This document shows positions 16,568 to 24,870 of a stretch of DNA of 64,000 nt, piece by piece. This DNA is from CBDCRK01 sp965220955 (GTDB lineage: Bacteria; Desulfobacterota; Binatia; Bin18; CBDCRK01). The stretch spans positions 568,489 through 632,488 of the forward strand of contig CBDCRK010000037.1 in the NCBI GenBank assembly GCA_965220955.1, given 5' to 3'. Within the stretch, counting starts at the first letter, position 1. The number at the start of each line of letters is the position of its first letter. The notes beneath the pieces are model-generated. The model did not search any database. It had not been told where the DNA came from and saw only the letters and a program-made list of their open reading frames with translations. The translations under genes and the position numbers were made by a program.

Positions 16568-17161
16568 TCAATCAGAACGTTCAAGCGTATCCTCGATAAA
16601 CATCATCCGGTCATTGCCCCAGAACATTTCCTCTCTAACAAAAAACGTTGGTGCCCCAAAAACCCCGCGGCTCACCGCTTCTTCGGTGTTAGCCCGCAAT
16701 TGAGCCTTGACATTTTGCTCATCCACCCGGGCAAGAATACGCTCGGCATCAAGACCTCCTTTCCCCCACACCTCGCGTATGACTTTCTCCTCACCCAGGT
16801 TGAGACCCTCTACCCAAAAGGCGGTAAATATGGCCCGGTGATACTCAGTAAATCCTCCATCCTGAAGGGTGGCCACGGCTCCCCGCATAAGCCGCAGGGT
16901 GTTAATAGGGAAAAAGGGATTATCTCCAAAGGAAACATCATATTGCCTCGCCCAGCGCCTCAGCTCCGTGCCCATATAACGGCCTTTAGCAGGAACCTCC
17001 ATAGGCGAAGCATTACCTGTTTCTTTGAAAACAGCGCCCAGGAGCATGGGCTTATAGAGAACAGTGGCTCCAGTACGCTCAGCCAAAGCAGGAAGCTGAG
17101 TGTCAGCCAGGTAACTAAAGGGACTACCGTAATCAAAGAAGAATTCTACCTGTTTAGCCAC
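16568..17161 (-). CDS. 2-hydroxychromene-2-carboxylate isomerase-like DsbA-fold protein
   Basis: The 197-residue protein starts EFFFDYGSPFSYLA, the signature of HCCA isomerase and kappa-class GST proteins; the active-site serine is in GSPFS. It closes with AVSRGVFGAPTFFV and the metal-free thioredoxin-fold cis-proline region. HCCA isomerases interconvert ring-cleavage products of naphthalene-like aromatics with glutathione, but many relatives have other roles. GGAGAT precedes ATG 17161. The 193 bases downstream to the LLM gene contain nothing clear. Confidence 0.85.
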   Translation of the reverse strand: MAKQVEFFFDYGSPFSYLADTQLPALAERTGATVLYKPMLLGAVFKETGNASPMEVPAKGRYMGTELRRWARQYDVSFGDNPFFPINTLRLMRGAVATLQDGGFTEYHRAIFTAFWVEGLNLGEEKVIREVWGKGGLDAERILARVDEQNVKAQLRANTEEAVSRGVFGAPTFFVREEMFWGNDRMMFIEDTLERSD

Positions 17162-17340
17162 AGCGATCTCCCTTTTCTTTAGTAAAAAGCTTATCGTTAT
17201 TTAGGTGCATACACATGCTTATCTCTAGCTGTTAACTCTTTCAACCCAGGTTATCTACGGGTTATCTACGGCTACCCACGCCTACTTAGTCGAGGTAATT
17301 CGATCCTAATGTTGCTTGGTCCTTGGCACGTATTATCAAT

Positions 17341-18876
17341 ATGATATATCTGATCGATATGGACACACGAACGGAACAAATTCAACTGCGCTTAGAAGGC
17401 CTCATCAAGATCAATCAGCTGTTAGTCAGCACAGTCGACCCCAACGATCTACTTGAGACTATCCTCGAATCAGCCTTACGGTTGTTCTCGGTAGAAGGAT
17501 GTAGCATTGGATTGATTGACGAAGCTAAAGGGCAACTAGCCTTTATCGATATGGCGGGCAAGGCGAAGGCGGAGGAATTCCGAGTTGATCTAGGTCATGG
17601 TATTGCGGGGTGGGTGGCACAGACAGGCCAGGGAGTAGTGAGCAACGACGTATCGCAGGACCTACGGTTTTTCAGAGGGATCGACAAGAAGACCGGCTTT
17701 AAGACAAAGTCCATCCTGTGCGCACCTCTTAAACAGCGTGACCAGCTCATTGGGGTAATTGAGGCCCTCAACACTACCAATCCCAACGGCTTCACCCAAG
17801 AAGATCTCCAGCTCCTGACTGCCTTCGGGGGATTGGCCGCTATAGCCATCAACCGTGCCAAGGTGTTCGCCACAGTGCGTAATACCAGCGTGGCCTTCCA
17901 GGAGGTAGTCCAGGATCGCTACCGTTTAGTCATTGGCACCAGTGCCGTGATGCAGGAGGTGCTACGTCTGGCTCGCACCGTAGCAGCTACCAACACCACC
18001 GTGCTTCTACTGGGCGAAAGTGGGACTGGTAAAGAGGTGGTGGCCCGGGCCATCCACCAGTGGAGTGCGCGCATGGACCATCCCTTCATAGCGGTCAACT
18101 GTGTGGCTCTGACTCCCGATTTATTGGAAAGCGAACTGTTTGGTCATGAGAAAGGAGCCTTCACCGGAGCCATAGCCCAGAAGAAGGGGAAGTTTGAGCT
18201 GGCTGAGGGAGGAACGATCTTCCTGGACGAGATTGGCGATCTAGCACGCAACCTACAGGCCAAGCTTTTACGCGTGCTGCAGGAAAGGGAGTTTCAGAGG
18301 GTAGGAGGAACAAAAGATATCCGCACCGACATACGCATCCTAGCTGCCACCAACCGCGACCTGTACCAAGCGGTGCAGAGCGGATCTTTCCGCGAGGACT
18401 TGTATTACCGGCTCAATGTGGTCTCAATCACGCTGCCCCTTCTGCGTGACCGCAAGGAGGATCTTCCCGTGCTTGTCCAGCATTTCACTGAACAGTACTG
18501 CCGTGAGATGAAGCGATCCCCAATGGGCATTGAGCCGCCGGCTATGGAGTTAGTGCAATCCTACCCTTGGCCAGGCAACGTACGCGAGTTGCAAAACGCT
18601 ATCGAACGGGCCGTGGTATTCTGCTCCGGACCAAGCATTACCGAGACCGATCTCCCCGCTGAGATCCACAAGCAGGCCTCCAGTTCTGCAGACGTAGTTA
18701 CCCAGAGCCCCATTATCAACCTCTCGCCTCTGGCAGAGGCAACCAATGCCTTCCAGCGTACCCTGATCCACAAGGCACTGGAGGCTACGGGTGGCAAACA
18801 GGCCCAGGCAGCTCAACTCCTTGACCTGCCGCAATCGAATCTCTCTAGATTGATGAAAAGATTAGGGTTACGGTGA
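17341..18876 (+). CDS. Sigma-54-dependent transcriptional activator with N-terminal GAF domain
   Basis: The roughly 511-residue protein has a GAF domain (about 25-175), an AAA+ sigma-54 interaction domain (about 195-420) and a C-terminal Fis-type helix-turn-helix ending LDLPQSNLSRLMKRLGLR. Walker A GESGTGKE (225-232), the sigma-54 contact loop GAFTGA (272-277) and Walker B TIFLDEIGD are all intact, so it should be an active NifA/FhlA-like activator sensing a small molecule. The start is uncertain: TTG 17323, ATG 17341 and ATG 17359 are all possible and none has a good ribosome site. Its target promoter was not found. Confidence 0.93.
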   Translation: MIYLIDMDTRTEQIQLRLEGLIKINQLLVSTVDPNDLLETILESALRLFSVEGCSIGLIDEAKGQLAFIDMAGKAKAEEFRVDLGHGIAGWVAQTGQGVVSNDVSQDLRFFRGIDKKTGFKTKSILCAPLKQRDQLIGVIEALNTTNPNGFTQEDLQLLTAFGGLAAIAINRAKVFATVRNTSVAFQEVVQDRYRLVIGTSAVMQEVLRLARTVAATNTTVLLLGESGTGKEVVARAIHQWSARMDHPFIAVNCVALTPDLLESELFGHEKGAFTGAIAQKKGKFELAEGGTIFLDEIGDLARNLQAKLLRVLQEREFQRVGGTKDIRTDIRILAATNRDLYQAVQSGSFREDLYYRLNVVSITLPLLRDRKEDLPVLVQHFTEQYCREMKRSPMGIEPPAMELVQSYPWPGNVRELQNAIERAVVFCSGPSITETDLPAEIHKQASSSADVVTQSPIINLSPLAEATNAFQRTLIHKALEATGGKQAQAAQLLDLPQSNLSRLMKRLGLR

Positions 18877-19131
18877 GGGATTAGCCTTATAGTCTTTGAC
18901 CCCAGTCCTAAGGATAGCGGTGAGCCTGCGCAACGTATTCTTCATTCATGTGCTCGGTGTTCCTGGGTGAGTGGGAGCGTTTTGCTTGACTTCGGCAGGG
19001 CAAGGGGAGTAGAGAGGGGGAAGCACCGGCCGAGTAGAGGAAAGAAAGGGTGAGGGTAAACCAGAGGGGAAGGTCTTGGCAAGCTCCTTCTCATCCCATA
19101 GAACGAACAACAAAAAAAGGAGGAAAAACTC

Positions 19132-19542
19132 ATGGCATTAACATTAGAGCTAGCAGAACAGTTTATTGCTGCGGCTAAGGCGAAAGCTCAGGAGCAGAGC
19201 TGCACTATGAGCTTTGCCGTGGTGGATCTGGCCGGCAACCCCGTAGCTCTGGCACGCATGGACGGAGCCCTGTGGCTGACCGCCGGGGCGGGGGTGAGCA
19301 AGGCTTTCACCGCTGCCACCTTACGCCGGCCCTCAGCAGAGATGGGGGAGATGGCCCAGACACGGCCTGAGGTGTTTAGCAACATTGTCAGTCTGGCCGG
19401 CCGGCCCCTACTGCCTGCGGGGGGTGGATTACCCCTGATTATTGACGGGGAGTTGCTTGGCGGTGTCGGCGCTAGTGGGGGCACGGAGGAGCAAGATGTG
19501 GAATGCGCTCGGGCAGGTCTGGTCGCCATAGGAGGAGAGTAA
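19132..19542 (+). CDS. GlcG/HbpS family heme-binding-like protein
   Basis: This 136-residue single-domain protein matches GlcG/HbpS: SFAVVDLAGNPVALARMDGA, then ggAGVSKAFTAATL, PLLPAGGGLPLIIDGELLGGVGASGG and a closing DVECARAGL. The family binds heme or small cofactors, and GlcG-type members accompany glycolate or propanediol genes. A strong AAAGGAGGAAAAA site precedes ATG 19132. The 255 bases upstream hold no gene. It may be under the preceding sigma-54 activator, but no -24/-12 site was seen. Confidence 0.85.
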   Translation: MALTLELAEQFIAAAKAKAQEQSCTMSFAVVDLAGNPVALARMDGALWLTAGAGVSKAFTAATLRRPSAEMGEMAQTRPEVFSNIVSLAGRPLLPAGGGLPLIIDGELLGGVGASGGTEEQDVECARAGLVAIGGE

Positions 19543-19643
19543 AGAAACACTTAGTACCGAGTTGGCCTCCTCCTGGGTTAGGGTGCATACCAATTCCCTG
19601 GCCATTTCGCCTGCGCAACATATCCTCCCGCTCCTGGAGTAGG

Positions 19644-19703
19644 AAAATCCCCCCGTGCTGTGCGCTTCCCCCCTTTGTTAAAGGGGGGAATGAAGGGGGA
19701 TTT
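19644..19703. repeat. AAATCCCCC-type hairpin in a 325-bp gap
   Basis: AAATCCCCC at 19645 and GGGGGATTT ending 19703 pair with each other around an inner CCCCCCTTTGTTAAAGGGGGG hairpin. This is a common dispersed intergenic palindrome. The rest of the gap between 19543 and 19867 shows no gene. Confidence 0.7.
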
Positions 19704-19867
19704 CATCAATCATATCCACCGTTGGCACTCTACTCTGCAGACATACCAGAATTTTGTTATGCACCCCCTGGGTTATATGGTTTGCCGTTGTATTGGGAAA
19801 GCATAAAAGTATAAAGGTATCTCCTGCCAGAGCTGGTTTGAGATTGCCCTGAGTCTACCAATACACC

Positions 19868-20341
19868 TTAGGGCGTGGCCTTCTCTGACCCCTGGGTCGC
19901 AAAGGTTACCTCGCCGACCCCTGCTCCACCCAGAATGGCCAAGAAATAGGCGTCCTCCTCACCAATGTTGCGGTACCCATGCAGAACCCCCACAGGAAAA
20001 GAAATGGTATCCCAGGGCCCGAGGATGGTTCCTTCCTCATGACCCTGGGCACCCCAACTGAAGACCCATTGTCCGGAGAGGGGAACAAACACCTCGACCG
20101 TTGTGTGGCTGTGCGCAGGAGCCCCATTCCCCGGACTGACCTTGTCCAAAACCAGGGTAAAACCATGCTCACCAGGGATAGTTGGGGCGATAGTCTTGGC
20201 CACTTGGCCAATAATGCTGAAGCCTTCTCTGCCTTCAGGGACATACTCCATGCCCAGGGCTTTGTAGTCCAGGGGCTTGAGATCTTTAAAATGTGCAATC
20301 CGCTTGAGCATCTCTTCTCTTGAGATCTGTGCGCTGGCCAT
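19868..20341 (-). CDS. Cupin domain protein
   Basis: The 157-residue protein has a C-terminal cupin with PGNGAPAHSHTTVEVFVPLSG, which contains the two-histidine-plus-glutamate first motif, and FPVGVLHGYRNIG, which supplies the second-motif histidine; a bound metal is therefore likely. The first 50 residues form a helical N-terminal extension (SREEMLKRIAHFKDL). AAAGGAGG precedes ATG 20341. It is divergent from the TetR gene and shares the gap that contains the TetR boxes, so it may be regulated by that repressor. Confidence 0.85.
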   Translation of the reverse strand: MASAQISREEMLKRIAHFKDLKPLDYKALGMEYVPEGREGFSIIGQVAKTIAPTIPGEHGFTLVLDKVSPGNGAPAHSHTTVEVFVPLSGQWVFSWGAQGHEEGTILGPWDTISFPVGVLHGYRNIGEEDAYFLAILGGAGVGEVTFATQGSEKATP

Positions 20342-20547
20342 AAACCCTCCTTTCTCTAATGCTCTTCCTCTAGGTTGGAGCCCTGGCAGGTAGGGATTTG
20401 CCGTCTATTATAAACGAAGCAACAAAATGTCACAGTATCTGAAGATGGGAATAAAGAAAAAATAGAGAGTAAGGAAATTAGCAAAAGAAGAAAAGGAGGG
20501 TACCTCACCAACCACTTGAAAGCCAATTATACACCCAAGGGTACTTG

Positions 20548-20595
20548 ACTGAACGATCGGTTAATTATAGTTAACTGAACGACCGTTTAATTATG
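20548..20595. promoter_or_regulatory. Tandem operator boxes overlapping the TetR start codon
   Basis: Two 22-bp direct repeats, ACTGAACGATCGGTTAATTA at 20548-20569 and ACTGAACGACCGTTTAATTA at 20574-20595, differ at three positions and lie 26 bp apart. Each contains an inverted AACG/CGNTT core typical of TetR-family operators. The second copy ends in the ATG of the repressor, which suggests autoregulation. There is no purine-rich ribosome site before that ATG. Confidence 0.6.
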
Positions 20596-21282
20596 GCACG
20601 ACCAATAAGGACTCCTTCTTCTCCCGACCATCGAGCCACTATTGGTGCAACCGCCGAAGCTTTGTTTGCCGAGCGCGGGTTTGATGGCACTCCTATCCGT
20701 GAGATCGCCCTGCGGGCGGGTTCCACCAAAGCCCTTATCTATCACTACTACCGCAATAAAGAAGATCTCTACCTCTCTCTCCTTGAAGCCGCAGTCAGCG
20801 AAGTGGTGACTCGGGTCGAGGAGATTGCTGCTAGGAGTGATAACCCTGAAGAGAAGGTACATGGAGTGGTGGAGGTTTTTCTCGATTACTACCATACTCA
20901 TCCCCAGCGTTTTCAGATGATCCAGCGAGCCGTAGATGAGCATGGCGCGGCTGCCACCACCTTGGCGGAGCGCTGGTTCTCACGCGCCCATCTGGCGCTG
21001 CAAGAGATTGCGGCAGAGGGGATAAGGCAGGGACTATTCAAATCCTTTTCCCCCCAAATGGTGCCGGTTGCTATTATTGGACTTATTGTCCACACGCTGC
21101 GCAATCACAAATTAATAGAAAAAGTGAAGCCCGGCTTTTCGGGAACTCAACTTCTTGAGGCCCTGCCCGACCTTATCCTCACCTTGCTCAAGGCTGATAG
21201 CGTGGGGAAAAAGAAAAGTGCACCGCTAGCTACCTGCTCTAGACAACCAGAGATCAAGGTTAAGCTGAAAGCTCATGGCTGA
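20593..21282 (+). CDS. TetR/AcrR family transcriptional regulator
   Basis: This 229-residue repressor has the usual N-terminal helix-turn-helix: TAEALFAERGFDGTPIREIA, then LRAGSTKALIYHYYRNKEDLY (about residues 20-60). A helical ligand domain and a basic, probably disordered tail follow. It is the first gene of a module with an MMPL transporter 27 bases downstream, so its ligand is probably the transported hydrophobic compound. The start has no Shine-Dalgarno sequence, so it may be translated from a leaderless message. Confidence 0.92.
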   Translation: MARPIRTPSSPDHRATIGATAEALFAERGFDGTPIREIALRAGSTKALIYHYYRNKEDLYLSLLEAAVSEVVTRVEEIAARSDNPEEKVHGVVEVFLDYYHTHPQRFQMIQRAVDEHGAAATTLAERWFSRAHLALQEIAAEGIRQGLFKSFSPQMVPVAIIGLIVHTLRNHKLIEKVKPGFSGTQLLEALPDLILTLLKADSVGKKKSAPLATCSRQPEIKVKLKAHG

Positions 21283-21309
21283 CCGCTAAAATTGTATAAG
21301 GAGAAAGAA

Positions 21310-23832
21310 ATGGAGTCTTTCTTTCGTGGAGTGATTCGCTTCCGCTATTGGGTCATCATAGTGCTGCTCGGCTGCACTGTTGCCTTGGGCATGCAGATGA
21401 AGAAGCTCCGTTTTGAGAGCGATGCGGAGGCGATGATCCCGCCCGACGACCCGGTCCAGCGCTATAACGATCTGGTTGAAGACCGCTTTGGCATGCGGGA
21501 CCTAATCATTGTGGGCGTATTGAATAATAACCCGCAAGAGAATGGCGTCTTTAACCCCCGTACTCTGGGAATTGTCAAAGAGTTCTCCGAGCAGATTGCG
21601 CTTCTCCCTGGGATCAAGGCGGTACGCAATGAGGATGTGGCCAGCGTGGCCACTATGGACAACATCACCGGTACCCAAGACGGCATGGCTGTAGACCCGT
21701 TCATGGAAGAAATTCCCCAGACGCAGGATGAGCTTACTACCCTCAGGAACAATCTCTTTGGCAACTCTATGTATGTAGACTGGCTGGTTTCGCGGGATGG
21801 CGGCGGACTTCTCATTATGGCCAAGATGGAGTCTTCCGAGGGCACGCTCGAAGGTGTAGCCAGACGGTCGGCGATTTACAAAACCATCCGGGAAATGATC
21901 CAAGCCAAGAAAGACGCCGGTTCTCCCGAGGAATTTCATATAGCCGGGCGCGGAGCCATGGAGGTAACGTTCTCGGAAGATGCCAGCCGAGACATGTCTG
22001 CATTTATGCCCCTGGTATTGGTTATTGTGCTCAGCATACTCTATCTGACTTACCGTAGCCTGCGCGGGGTGCTCCTACCTTTCTCCGTAGTCTTAGCCTC
22101 GGCGATCTGGACGCTGGGGATTATGGCCATGGTCGGAATACCCATGTACTTTATCTCTACCATGATGCCGGTGATCCTGATGGCCATAGGTGTGGCTTAC
22201 GGCATCCATATCCTCGGTCGTTACTACGACGAACTATTAGAGCGCCCTGGGGTTTCTTCCCCTGAGGCAGTACTGGCGGCAATGCGTGAGATGTGGCAAC
22301 CGGTAGTGTTCACCGCACTCACTACTGCAGCCGGGTTTTTGTCTTTTCTCACCGCTGCCATGTTGCCTATCCGCCACTTCGGGGTGTTTACTGCCATTGG
22401 CGTGCTTGTTGCTCTGGTCTTCTCACTGACCTTCTTCCCGGCTGTCCTGGCTATGCTACCAGCCAAGGTGAGCCGTGGTCTGAGTCGTCAAATGGGCCGC
22501 AGTGGGGACCTAGCCGCTACTGGTTGGGCAGCGCGTACTCTTGCCCAAATCGGCCGCGGCGTCGCCCTTCACCCCTTCCTGGTGTGGACCCCGACCGTAA
22601 TCCTGATGGCCATCTGTCTGGTAGGTATCCAACGCATAGGGGTGAATAGCTCGTGGATTCGCTCTTTTCACCCGCAGAGCCCGGTACGTATGGCCGATGA
22701 AGCTTTGCGCGAAAAATTCCAGGGCACGCTGCCAACCTATGTTGCTATCGAGGGGCATGCGGCTGATCTACTGAAAGATCCCCAACTGCTGCACAAGCTC
22801 GACCGCATGCAGGTCGAGATCGAAAAAGATCCCATTGTCGGAGGTTCTCTGTCGATCGCTGAGTTCATCAAACGTATGAACCGGGTGATGAATGAGGACC
22901 GGCAGGAAATGGAGGTAGTGCCAACGTCGCGTGACCTGGTTTCCCAGTATCTGCTTCTGTACTCGTTCTCCGGAGACCCGGATGACTTCGACGAAGTCGT
23001 GGACTACGACTACCAACACGCCAACCTGGCTTTTTACCTGCGCTCTGACAGTACCCAGGATATTTTGCGGGTGGTCCATAAGATTCAAGATTTTGCCGTG
23101 AAAGAGTTTGGGCGCTCTACCCTTGGCAATGGAGAAGACGAGAATATGCGCGATCCACTCTCTTTGCGCTTTGGGCGCTGGCTGGGTGGCATTGAAGCAA
23201 CCATCACCGGTTGGGAGACCAACAGCGGGTTTCGCATTGGCTTTGCTGGTCCCGGGTATTTTACTCACCGCTTCAGCGAATTAGTGGTTGCTGGCCAGCT
23301 CTCCAGCCTAGTGACGTCGCTCCTTGCAGTCTTTCTGCTGACCGCAATCATGTTCCGCTCGTTGACCGCCGGACTTGTCAACATTATCCCCATAAGCCTG
23401 GTTATGGTTTTCAGCTTTGGTCTCATGGGACTTCTTAACATTCCCCTTGAGGTTGGTAAGTCGCTTACCGCCTCGATGGTGATTGGTATTGGTATCGACT
23501 ATACCATCCACTTTCTCAACAAATATCGCCTTAAGGTGCGTGCTGGACTCACAGACCCGGAGGCCATCACCGTAGCTACCATGACCACTTCGGGCAAAGC
23601 CATCTTTTTCAATGCAGTTGTAGTCATTGGCGGGTACCTGGTATTTCTTACTTCCAACTTTCGACCTAACTTCTACCTGGGGGCCATGGTTGCCCTCAAC
23701 ATGGGCGCCTGTCTACTTGTGTCGATGACCGTGCTGCCAGCCATACTTAACGCCTTCAAACCCCGCTTTGTATATGGCGAAGAAAAAATCACCCCAATAA
23801 CAATGCGTCCAGAGTATAAGGCACAACACTAA
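21310..23832 (+). CDS. RND-superfamily transporter, MMPL family
   Basis: This 840-residue inner-membrane protein has the two-fold RND layout: TM1 at 10-30 (YWVIIVLLGCTVALGM), a periplasmic loop, a TM2-6 block around 230-390, a second loop, and a last TM block around 665-820 with GIGIDYTIHFLNKYR. It lacks the length of HAE-type drug pumps (about 1050) and fits MMPL/HpnN-like lipid or hydrophobe exporters. ATG 21310 follows AAGGAG. It sits between a TetR gene and a LolA-like periplasmic protein gene, which supports a trans-envelope role. Confidence 0.93.
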   Translation: MESFFRGVIRFRYWVIIVLLGCTVALGMQMKKLRFESDAEAMIPPDDPVQRYNDLVEDRFGMRDLIIVGVLNNNPQENGVFNPRTLGIVKEFSEQIALLPGIKAVRNEDVASVATMDNITGTQDGMAVDPFMEEIPQTQDELTTLRNNLFGNSMYVDWLVSRDGGGLLIMAKMESSEGTLEGVARRSAIYKTIREMIQAKKDAGSPEEFHIAGRGAMEVTFSEDASRDMSAFMPLVLVIVLSILYLTYRSLRGVLLPFSVVLASAIWTLGIMAMVGIPMYFISTMMPVILMAIGVAYGIHILGRYYDELLERPGVSSPEAVLAAMREMWQPVVFTALTTAAGFLSFLTAAMLPIRHFGVFTAIGVLVALVFSLTFFPAVLAMLPAKVSRGLSRQMGRSGDLAATGWAARTLAQIGRGVALHPFLVWTPTVILMAICLVGIQRIGVNSSWIRSFHPQSPVRMADEALREKFQGTLPTYVAIEGHAADLLKDPQLLHKLDRMQVEIEKDPIVGGSLSIAEFIKRMNRVMNEDRQEMEVVPTSRDLVSQYLLLYSFSGDPDDFDEVVDYDYQHANLAFYLRSDSTQDILRVVHKIQDFAVKEFGRSTLGNGEDENMRDPLSLRFGRWLGGIEATITGWETNSGFRIGFAGPGYFTHRFSELVVAGQLSSLVTSLLAVFLLTAIMFRSLTAGLVNIIPISLVMVFSFGLMGLLNIPLEVGKSLTASMVIGIGIDYTIHFLNKYRLKVRAGLTDPEAITVATMTTSGKAIFFNAVVVIGGYLVFLTSNFRPNFYLGAMVALNMGACLLVSMTVLPAILNAFKPRFVYGEEKITPITMRPEYKAQH

Positions 23833-23848
23833 GAAAGGAGGACAGATT

Positions 23849-24667
23849 ATGTTAGCTGTAAGGCTTTTTATTGCAACTCTGTTGTTTGTGGGAGTCCTGC
23901 CCCTTGGGGCCGTCCTGCCCCTTGGGGCCGAGGAAATTCCCGGAGAACCCAGCGGGCTAGAGATTGCTATCCAGGTGGATGAGCGTGAGGACGGAGACGA
24001 TCAGATCTCTGAGGCCGCTTGGACTCTAACCAATAGCAAGGGCAAGACACGTAAGCGACTCACCTTACGCTACTGGAAAGACTATGATGGCAAGGATGGC
24101 CTGTCGAGCAAATCCTTTATTTATTTTGACTCACCCCCAGACGTGAAGGAGACCACGTTTCTCAATTGGTCCCAAGAGGACGCCAATGCCGCTGACGACC
24201 AGTGGATCTATCTGCCTGCCCTGCGTAAGGTACGCCGGATTGCCTCGGGCGATAAGGAAAACTCCTTTATGGGCAGCGACATGATCTACGACGATATGGG
24301 CGATCGGGAGGTCGAGGAAGACACCCATACCTTGGTCCACGTTGAACAGAATAATGGCACTAAGCTCTATGTGGTTAAGGCGGTGGCCAAAAAGGAAAAC
24401 TATATCTACAGCAAAAAGCTGAGCTGGGTGAACTCAGAGAACTGGACGATCCCCAAGATTGAGTTCTACGATCGCAAGGGTCGTCTGCTCAAAATCATGA
24501 CCACGGAATGGAACCAGATCGATGGCATCTGGAACTGGAAGCGCACAGTGGTGGAGAATCAGCTCACCGGGCATCGGACCGAACTCGACATGAGCAATGT
24601 CAAATTTAACCAGGGTCTGAAAGAGAGCCTGTTCACCGAGCGTTCGTTGCGTAAAGGGGCACCCTAA
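23849..24667 (+). CDS. Outer membrane lipoprotein-sorting protein (LolA-like fold)
   Basis: The 272-residue protein starts with a signal peptide that contains a doubled VLPLGA block. It continues with LRYWKDYDGKDGLSSKSFIY, ANAADDQWIYLPALRKVRRI and KENSFMGSDMIYDDM, the recognised pattern of LolA-like proteins encoded with RND/MMPL pumps. It is thought to carry a lipid across the periplasm. AAAGGAGG precedes ATG 23849, 16 bases after the MMPL stop, so the two are surely one transcript. The exact cargo is unknown. Confidence 0.88.
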   Translation: MLAVRLFIATLLFVGVLPLGAVLPLGAEEIPGEPSGLEIAIQVDEREDGDDQISEAAWTLTNSKGKTRKRLTLRYWKDYDGKDGLSSKSFIYFDSPPDVKETTFLNWSQEDANAADDQWIYLPALRKVRRIASGDKENSFMGSDMIYDDMGDREVEEDTHTLVHVEQNNGTKLYVVKAVAKKENYIYSKKLSWVNSENWTIPKIEFYDRKGRLLKIMTTEWNQIDGIWNWKRTVVENQLTGHRTELDMSNVKFNQGLKESLFTERSLRKGAP

Positions 24668-24732
24668 AATCTACTAACCCTCAATTAGACCGCGTGACAT
24701 TCGCACACTTGCTTGAGGACCTTATAAAATAT

Positions 24733-24816
24733 GGAGTGCGGGAGCTATGCTCCCACCTTTGGTAGGTGAAGCCACGCTTGGCCTGTTCTTAGCCCGAAGC
24801 ATGGCTTGCGCACTCC
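24733..24816. repeat. GGAGTGCG...CGCACTCC hairpin element
   Basis: An 84-bp palindromic element starts GGAGTGCGGGAGC and ends GCTTGCGCACTCC, with inner hairpins GGGAGC/GCTCCC. It is a dispersed intergenic repeat type. It lies in the 203-bp gap between the LolA-like gene and the outer-membrane protein gene and could end or stabilise the upstream message. Confidence 0.65.
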
Positions 24817-24870
24817 AAAACTGTACTTCCACTGTACCATTCTCATGTGGAGCAATTTAGCTTTAGAGGC

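Noticed and set aside
16526..17182. 218-codon plus-strand frame
   Set aside because: It is antisense to the HCCA isomerase-like gene, which has clear family motifs and a ribosome site.
18942..19131. Search for a sigma-54 promoter before the GlcG-like gene
   Set aside because: The nearest candidates lack the correct GG-10-GC spacing, so no -24/-12 site is claimed.
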